From Blepharisma japonicum (lineage: Eukaryota > Ciliophora > Heterotrichea > Heterotrichida > Blepharismidae), in the NCBI GenBank assembly GCA_949751835.1, contig CATKHK010000003.1:310001-374000 (forward strand): 64,000 nt of DNA, written 5' to 3'. Shown piece by piece: positions 63,403 to 64,000 of the stretch (positions within the stretch are counted from its first letter, which is position 1; every line of letters begins with the position of its first letter). The position numbers were made by a program, and so were the translations under genes. Below the pieces are notes generated by a model, which saw only the letters and a list, made by a program, of their open reading frames with translations, did no database searches and was not told the DNA's origin.

Positions 63403-64000
63403 ATGACTACCACTGCAAAGACCCAGCCTACTTCAGCGCCTCCCCAATTCTTTGTTGACAATAAAAAAGGCGAAGTAAACGAGCTTCGAACCCTTCTTAA
63501 AGGCATAATGAACCAACGCGATGTGAAAAAGCGGCGTGAAGTAATCAAAAAGGTTATTGCATATATGACACTAGGGATAGATGTATCTAAGCTGTTTACA
63601 GATATGGTACTCATATCATCAACTAATGATATAGTCCAGAAAAAGATGATTTATCTTTATTTAGTAACTTATGTCGAAGCAAACCAAGATCAAGCTTTGA
63701 TGGCAATAAATACTTTTTCTAAGGATTGCAGAAGAACCAATCCTGATGCAAAAATAAGAGGATTAGCTCTTAGAAGCTTGTGTTCTTTAAGATTTCCAGG
63801 AGCCATTGAATACATCCAAGGAGCTATCACAGAAGGCTTAGGAGATCCAGATCCCTATGTTAGAAAAATAGCTATTATAGGACTTATCAAGCTACATAGA
63901 TCTTCCAAAGAACATAGAATTGAAGATTTTTTTATCAATACTCTATATGATCTTATAAGAGATACAGACCATATAGTCTCTTCTAACGCAATAATCGCTT
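63403..64000 (+). CDS. AP4B1: Beta-adaptin, AP-4 type (5' part)
   Basis: About 199 residues to the window edge, still open. After a short Thr/Pro-rich start, the adaptin head begins: GEVNELRTLLKGI, RREVIKKVIAYMTLGIDVSKL, DIVQKKMIYLYLVTYVEANQ, RGLALRSLCSLRFPGAIEYI. These are beta-adaptin motifs; FPGAIEYIQGAI and IIGLIKLHRSS fit AP-4 beta better than AP-1/2 beta. AP-4 sorts cargo at the trans-Golgi. The distinction from AP-1/2 rests on a limited stretch. No TGA codon in the visible part. Confidence 0.82.
   Translation, partial: MTTTAKTQPTSAPPQFFVDNKKGEVNELRTLLKGIMNQRDVKKRREVIKKVIAYMTLGIDVSKLFTDMVLISSTNDIVQKKMIYLYLVTYVEANQDQALMAINTFSKDCRRTNPDAKIRGLALRSLCSLRFPGAIEYIQGAITEGLGDPDPYVRKIAIIGLIKLHRSSKEHRIEDFFINTLYDLIRDTDHIVSSNAIIA

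Noticed and set aside
1-64000. Telomere repeats or a chromosome end
   Set aside because: No tandem CCCTAACA-type or similar run at either edge or inside; CCCTAA occurs only as single chance matches.

Overview
The window comes from a ciliate macronuclear genome and best fits a heterotrich of the Blepharisma type. Three signs support this. (1) Reading frames of recognisable conserved proteins run through TGA, which falls where Trp is expected, while every complete gene ends in TAA or TAG. (2) Ten introns can be placed. All are exactly 15 nt, GT...AG, with an A at position 10. (3) The DNA is AT-rich and very compact, with genes on both strands, gaps of tens of bases and short proteins of ordinary eukaryotic families. 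I saw no tRNA, rRNA, CRISPR or telomere repeat. The genus is inferred from code plus intron length, not from a marker gene.

Layout. 0-16 kb: a 3'-partial unknown gene, a PDI-like ER protein, a small secreted or membrane protein, ribosomal protein eL6, a cyclic-nucleotide-domain K+ channel, a secreted patatin, small hypotheticals, a possible -1 frameshift gene (8.9-9.6 kb), a PTPS-family enzyme, an AGC kinase and a proline-rich RanBP2-zinc-finger protein. 16.7-32.2 kb: a duplicated neighbourhood. The intact unit is an MFS-like transporter, a TMEM131-like protein, a 477-aa unknown and a TPR protein, followed by a second TPR gene. A decayed second unit at 27.4-30.2 kb holds broken copies of the first genes, an in-frame-shortened copy of the unknown, and a third intact TPR gene. 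A 148-bp imperfect palindrome sits at its left edge.

32.5-51.5 kb: mostly single-copy conserved genes: DNAAF10/WDR92, a coiled-coil gene, ULK4, UDP-sugar pyrophosphorylase, transportin, TFIIA-gamma, EMC3, CCT7, two tandem endonuclease III genes, then a tight same-strand run (hypothetical, TMEM234, kelch, PWWP). 51.6-59.5 kb: a second segmental duplication, with two kinase paralogues that carry DFD instead of DFG, each beside an intact or decayed secreted Cys-rich gene, and an EF-hand gene whose 3' tail was copied too. 59.6-64 kb: alpha/beta hydrolase, glutaminyl-tRNA synthetase, a small membrane protein and the start of an AP-4-type beta adaptin.

Functionally there is a ciliary group (DNAAF10, ULK4, SHIPPO-like protein), an ER/trafficking group (PDI-like, TMEM131, EMC3, AP-4 beta) and housekeeping genes. 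Their neighbourhood looks like compact packing, not pathway clustering. The most unusual items are the retained MITE/IES-like palindrome, the slippery-site frameshift candidate, the exon-sized transporter fragment, divergent start codons only 12 and 22 bp apart, and the DFD kinases.
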